Shown here one piece after another: positions 5,030 to 7,016 of a DNA stretch of 7,016 nucleotides. Numbering within the stretch: position 1 is the stretch's first letter; the number at the start of each line of letters is the position of its first letter. The DNA is from Candidatus Electrothrix marina (GTDB taxonomy: Bacteria > Desulfobacterota > Desulfobulbia > Desulfobulbales > Desulfobulbaceae). The stretch spans positions 1 through 7,016 of the forward strand of contig MTKS01000080.1 of assembly GCA_004028495.1 (NCBI GenBank). Direction: 5' to 3'. Position numbers and translations under genes: made by a program. The notes beneath the pieces were generated by a model. It was not told the origin of the DNA. It searched no databases and saw only the letters and a list, made by a program, of their open reading frames with translations.

Positions 5030-6565
5030 ATGAGACACCATTTCACATTATTTGCCCTTTTTTTTCTACTCCAGCTCCTCGGATGCGGTGAGGAAGAAAA
5101 AAAGGTTGCTCCTGTTCCACCACCTGAAGCAAAGCCGGTAGCGGTTCAAAAAACTTCGCCACCATCACCCCCTGCTCCTGGCTGCCAAGCCTGCCATAGC
5201 AAGATACAAACAGATAGCGCCCATGATCTTGCCTGCACTGACTGCCATCAGGGCAATAACGAGACAAACGACAAGGAATCGGCTCATCAGGGCATGATAC
5301 CCCAAGCAGCAAGCCCGGAACACATGGAGGCGACCTGCGGTAAATGCCATGCTGAACAGCTGAAGCGCTGTGGGCAGTCAAGCCATTTCACCATGAGCAA
5401 TGCCGTCAATCTGGTTCGGGAGCATTTTGCTCTTTCTCCGTTGAATAACCTCACGGAGGTCCCGGAAGGCGAGGGACCCCCGCAGACCAAAGAGGAGTTG
5501 GTGAATGATTTGCTCCGTCGCCAATGTCTGCGCTGCCATGTGTACAGCAAGGGGGATAACTATCCCTATGTTCGACACGGCAGCGGCTGCGCAGCCTGTC
5601 ATCTTCAGTATACGGACGGCAAGTTAACGAGTAGCGGGGAGGGAAAACCCAACCATGCCTTTATCCGACCGGGGAAACGGCAATGCCTGAGCTGCCATTA
5701 CGGCAACCATGTGGGCAGTGATTTTGATGGTAGCTATGAGCAGGACCATGACTGGTCGTACAGCACTCCCTTTGCCACGAGGGTACCTATTCTCCGTCCC
5801 TACGGGATGGAATTGCATAATTTGGTCCCGGATATCCACCAACAGCGCGGCATGACCTGCCTGGATTGTCATAGCGGTGCTGAGCTGGCTGGCAAAAAAC
5901 CTTCTGTTCAATGCGTGGACTGCCATGCCCTTGGTACCTCTGATGATGCCTCTGCCTCCATTGCCAATCTTCATGCAGACGGGGAAAAGCTCCTCCTGAA
6001 AATTCAGGGTGACAAAGAAGAACGGTTAGTTCCGCGCCTGGAGCATCCAGCCCATGCCAAGTATAAGGATCGTGTCGCCTGCCAGGTCTGTCATGCTCAA
6101 TGGACCTTTAATGACCGGGCAACCCACCTGCTCCTCAGCTACTCCGACGATGCCGATCCCTGGGAGCGTCTTGCCGCTCAATCCAGCTCTGAGGTGGAAC
6201 GCTTTGTCGAGCATAATATGTACAGTGAGGAAGAGTTGATTGAGCCCTCTTTGCCTGATCAGATCAGCGGGAAACGAAAAGCAGGAATTTGGTATACCGG
6301 CTTTACCGTGCGTCGTTGGGAGGACATCTTGATTTGCAAAGACAAGGATGATATCATCAAAGTGTTCCGCCCGATTCTTGACCTTCGGCTTTCCGCTGTT
6401 GATGAGGACGGAGAAGTGCTTGCTGACTTTGACAACCTGACCGGAAAAGACGAAGGGCTGCTGCCCTACACCCCGCACACCACGGGCCCGGCCGGGCTGT
6501 TTTATGAACAACGTTTTCTGCATCTGCTCCCTCCGCAAGAGACGAAAACAGCCGATAAACAGTAA
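5030..6565 (+). CDS. Nonaheme c-type cytochrome lipoprotein
   Basis: The 511-residue product has nine CxxCH heme c sites, at cysteine pairs 52/55, 69/72, 103/106, 166/169, 187/190, 219/222, 277/280, 295/298 and 351/354. The N-terminus is a lipoprotein signal: MRHHF, a hydrophobic core, and lipobox LLGC with Cys19. A proline-rich linker (about 27-50) then leads to the heme part, so it should be lipid-anchored outside the cytoplasm, in the inner or outer membrane, and carry electrons. The last 155 residues have no heme sites. They carry GIWYTGFTVRRWED (419-432), FRPILDL and YTPHTT, which I recall from other multiheme cytochromes of metal- or sulfur-respiring bacteria. Partner and electron acceptor are unknown. 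I start at ATG 5030, which puts the signal peptide at the N-terminus, rather than at an in-frame TTG at 4985. The ribosome site is weak. An RlpA-like gene follows after 10 nt. Confidence 0.93.
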   Translation: MRHHFTLFALFFLLQLLGCGEEEKKVAPVPPPEAKPVAVQKTSPPSPPAPGCQACHSKIQTDSAHDLACTDCHQGNNETNDKESAHQGMIPQAASPEHMEATCGKCHAEQLKRCGQSSHFTMSNAVNLVREHFALSPLNNLTEVPEGEGPPQTKEELVNDLLRRQCLRCHVYSKGDNYPYVRHGSGCAACHLQYTDGKLTSSGEGKPNHAFIRPGKRQCLSCHYGNHVGSDFDGSYEQDHDWSYSTPFATRVPILRPYGMELHNLVPDIHQQRGMTCLDCHSGAELAGKKPSVQCVDCHALGTSDDASASIANLHADGEKLLLKIQGDKEERLVPRLEHPAHAKYKDRVACQVCHAQWTFNDRATHLLLSYSDDADPWERLAAQSSSEVERFVEHNMYSEEELIEPSLPDQISGKRKAGIWYTGFTVRRWEDILICKDKDDIIKVFRPILDLRLSAVDEDGEVLADFDNLTGKDEGLLPYTPHTTGPAGLFYEQRFLHLLPPQETKTADKQ

Positions 6566-6575
6566 TCAGAGAAGA

Positions 6576-7016
6576 ATGATGCGTACGATACAATCATCCG
6601 GACGGAAGAATATTTCCCTTACGCCTCTCCTGTTTCTCTGCCTGCTGCTGCTTGTCAACGGCTGTGCAAGCAAGAAATCCACTGAACCGCAAGATGCAGC
6701 TGCTGAGATTGAGGCACTTCAGAAGCAGGAACAAGAGAACAAAAAGGACGAACAGGACGAACAGGACGAACAGGACGAGCAGGAAGCAGAGGACGGACAG
6801 CAGGAGGAGTCGGAAAAACAGCAAAAGCAGGAAAAAAAGAAACGGAAAAAGCGCCCCGCAACCCAGCGTCCTTATGTCATCGAGGGGGAGACCTATTATC
6901 CCGTTTCTTCAGCCGAGGGCTATGAGGAGACAGGGCTGGCCTCCTGGTACGGTGATCCTTTCCACGGACGTAAGACCGCCAACGGGGAGACCTATGATAT
7001 GTACGGCGTGACAGCG
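6576..7016 (+). CDS. rlpA: RlpA-family lipoprotein, 5' part
   Basis: The frame is open from ATG 6576 (a second ATG follows at 6579) to the right edge: 147 codons, C-terminus missing. It opens with a lipoprotein signal: basic RK near 10-11, a leucine-rich core, and lipobox VNGC with Cys30. A long charged linker (about 45-95) is rich in E, Q, D and K and includes a DEQ repeat. From residue 119 the start of the RlpA double-psi beta-barrel is plain: TGLASWYGDPFHGRKTANGE, then YDMYGVTA. RlpA proteins are outer-membrane lipoproteins at the septum or lateral wall; in Pseudomonas RlpA cuts glycan strands that lack stem peptides. Whether this one has the C-terminal SPOR domain lies outside the window. 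It begins 10 nt after the cytochrome stop, with a weak purine-rich ribosome site (AGAGAAGA), so the two are likely co-transcribed. Confidence 0.9.
   Translation, partial: MMRTIQSSGRKNISLTPLLFLCLLLLVNGCASKKSTEPQDAAAEIEALQKQEQENKKDEQDEQDEQDEQEAEDGQQEESEKQQKQEKKKRKKRPATQRPYVIEGETYYPVSSAEGYEETGLASWYGDPFHGRKTANGETYDMYGVTA
6747..6782 (+). repeat. 9-bp in-frame tandem repeat, four copies
   Basis: GACGAACAG occurs three times in a row from 6747, followed by GACGAGCAG, encoding (DEQ)4 within the charged linker of the RlpA-like protein. Because the unit is a multiple of three, copy number changes by slippage would keep the frame. The related text around it (GAGCAGGAAGCAGAGGACGG) suggests older, decayed copies. 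Confidence 0.9.

Noticed and set aside
5043..6538. Several minus-strand frames of 60-170 codons opposite the cytochrome
   Set aside because: The plus strand carries nine CxxCH sites and a lipobox in one frame, so these are shadows of it.
6594..6861. Minus-strand frames with repeated LFVLFV or RPVRPV segments, and a plus-strand frame from 6652 with RTNRTN
   Set aside because: They are off-frame readings of the DEQ repeat in the RlpA-like gene; the real frame starts at 6576 and is open to the edge.

Overview
The window looks like chromosome from a Gram-negative, respiring anaerobe, most likely a Desulfobacterota-type (former deltaproteobacterial) organism. The reasons are a nine-heme lipoprotein cytochrome c, an exported START-like protein, an RlpA-type lipoprotein, AGGAGG-type ribosome binding sites and moderately GC-rich genes. 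The lineage is inferred from gene content; no marker gene for taxonomy is present.

Layout. Positions 1-1283 hold a minus-strand pair: a 132-codon N-terminal remnant of a homocysteine S-methyltransferase, whose TGA stop overlaps the TTG start of a long Lcl/DUF1566-domain protein that runs off the left edge. Positions 1284-1863 have no convincing gene, but carry a 23-bp tandem repeat and a tRNA-like relic in antisense. Positions about 1720-2815 form a strikingly AT-rich island with two overlapping plus-strand genes for unrecognised membrane proteins, closed by a strong hairpin terminator. Just beyond it is a 144-bp element with imperfect terminal inverted repeats, flush between two perfect copies of CCAAAATCC. 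It looks like a non-autonomous mobile element (MITE) and can fold into a multi-branched structure.

Positions 3113-4503 hold a minus-strand operon: a CDP-alcohol phosphatidyltransferase-family membrane enzyme followed, with an ATGA overlap, by an exported SRPBCC/START-like protein. Together they suggest lipid synthesis or handling at the envelope. Upstream is a minus-strand tRNA-Thr(CGT) with encoded CCA and its own terminator. Positions 5030-7016 hold a plus-strand pair: the nonaheme lipoprotein cytochrome and, 10 nt later, the first 147 codons of an RlpA-like lipoprotein cut by the right edge.

The best candidates for a second look are the MITE-like structured element with its 9-bp target duplication, the AT-rich two-gene membrane island, the methyltransferase remnant translationally coupled to an Lcl-domain gene, and the variant signature of the CDP-alcohol enzyme. 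No complete new system can be demonstrated from sequence reading alone.
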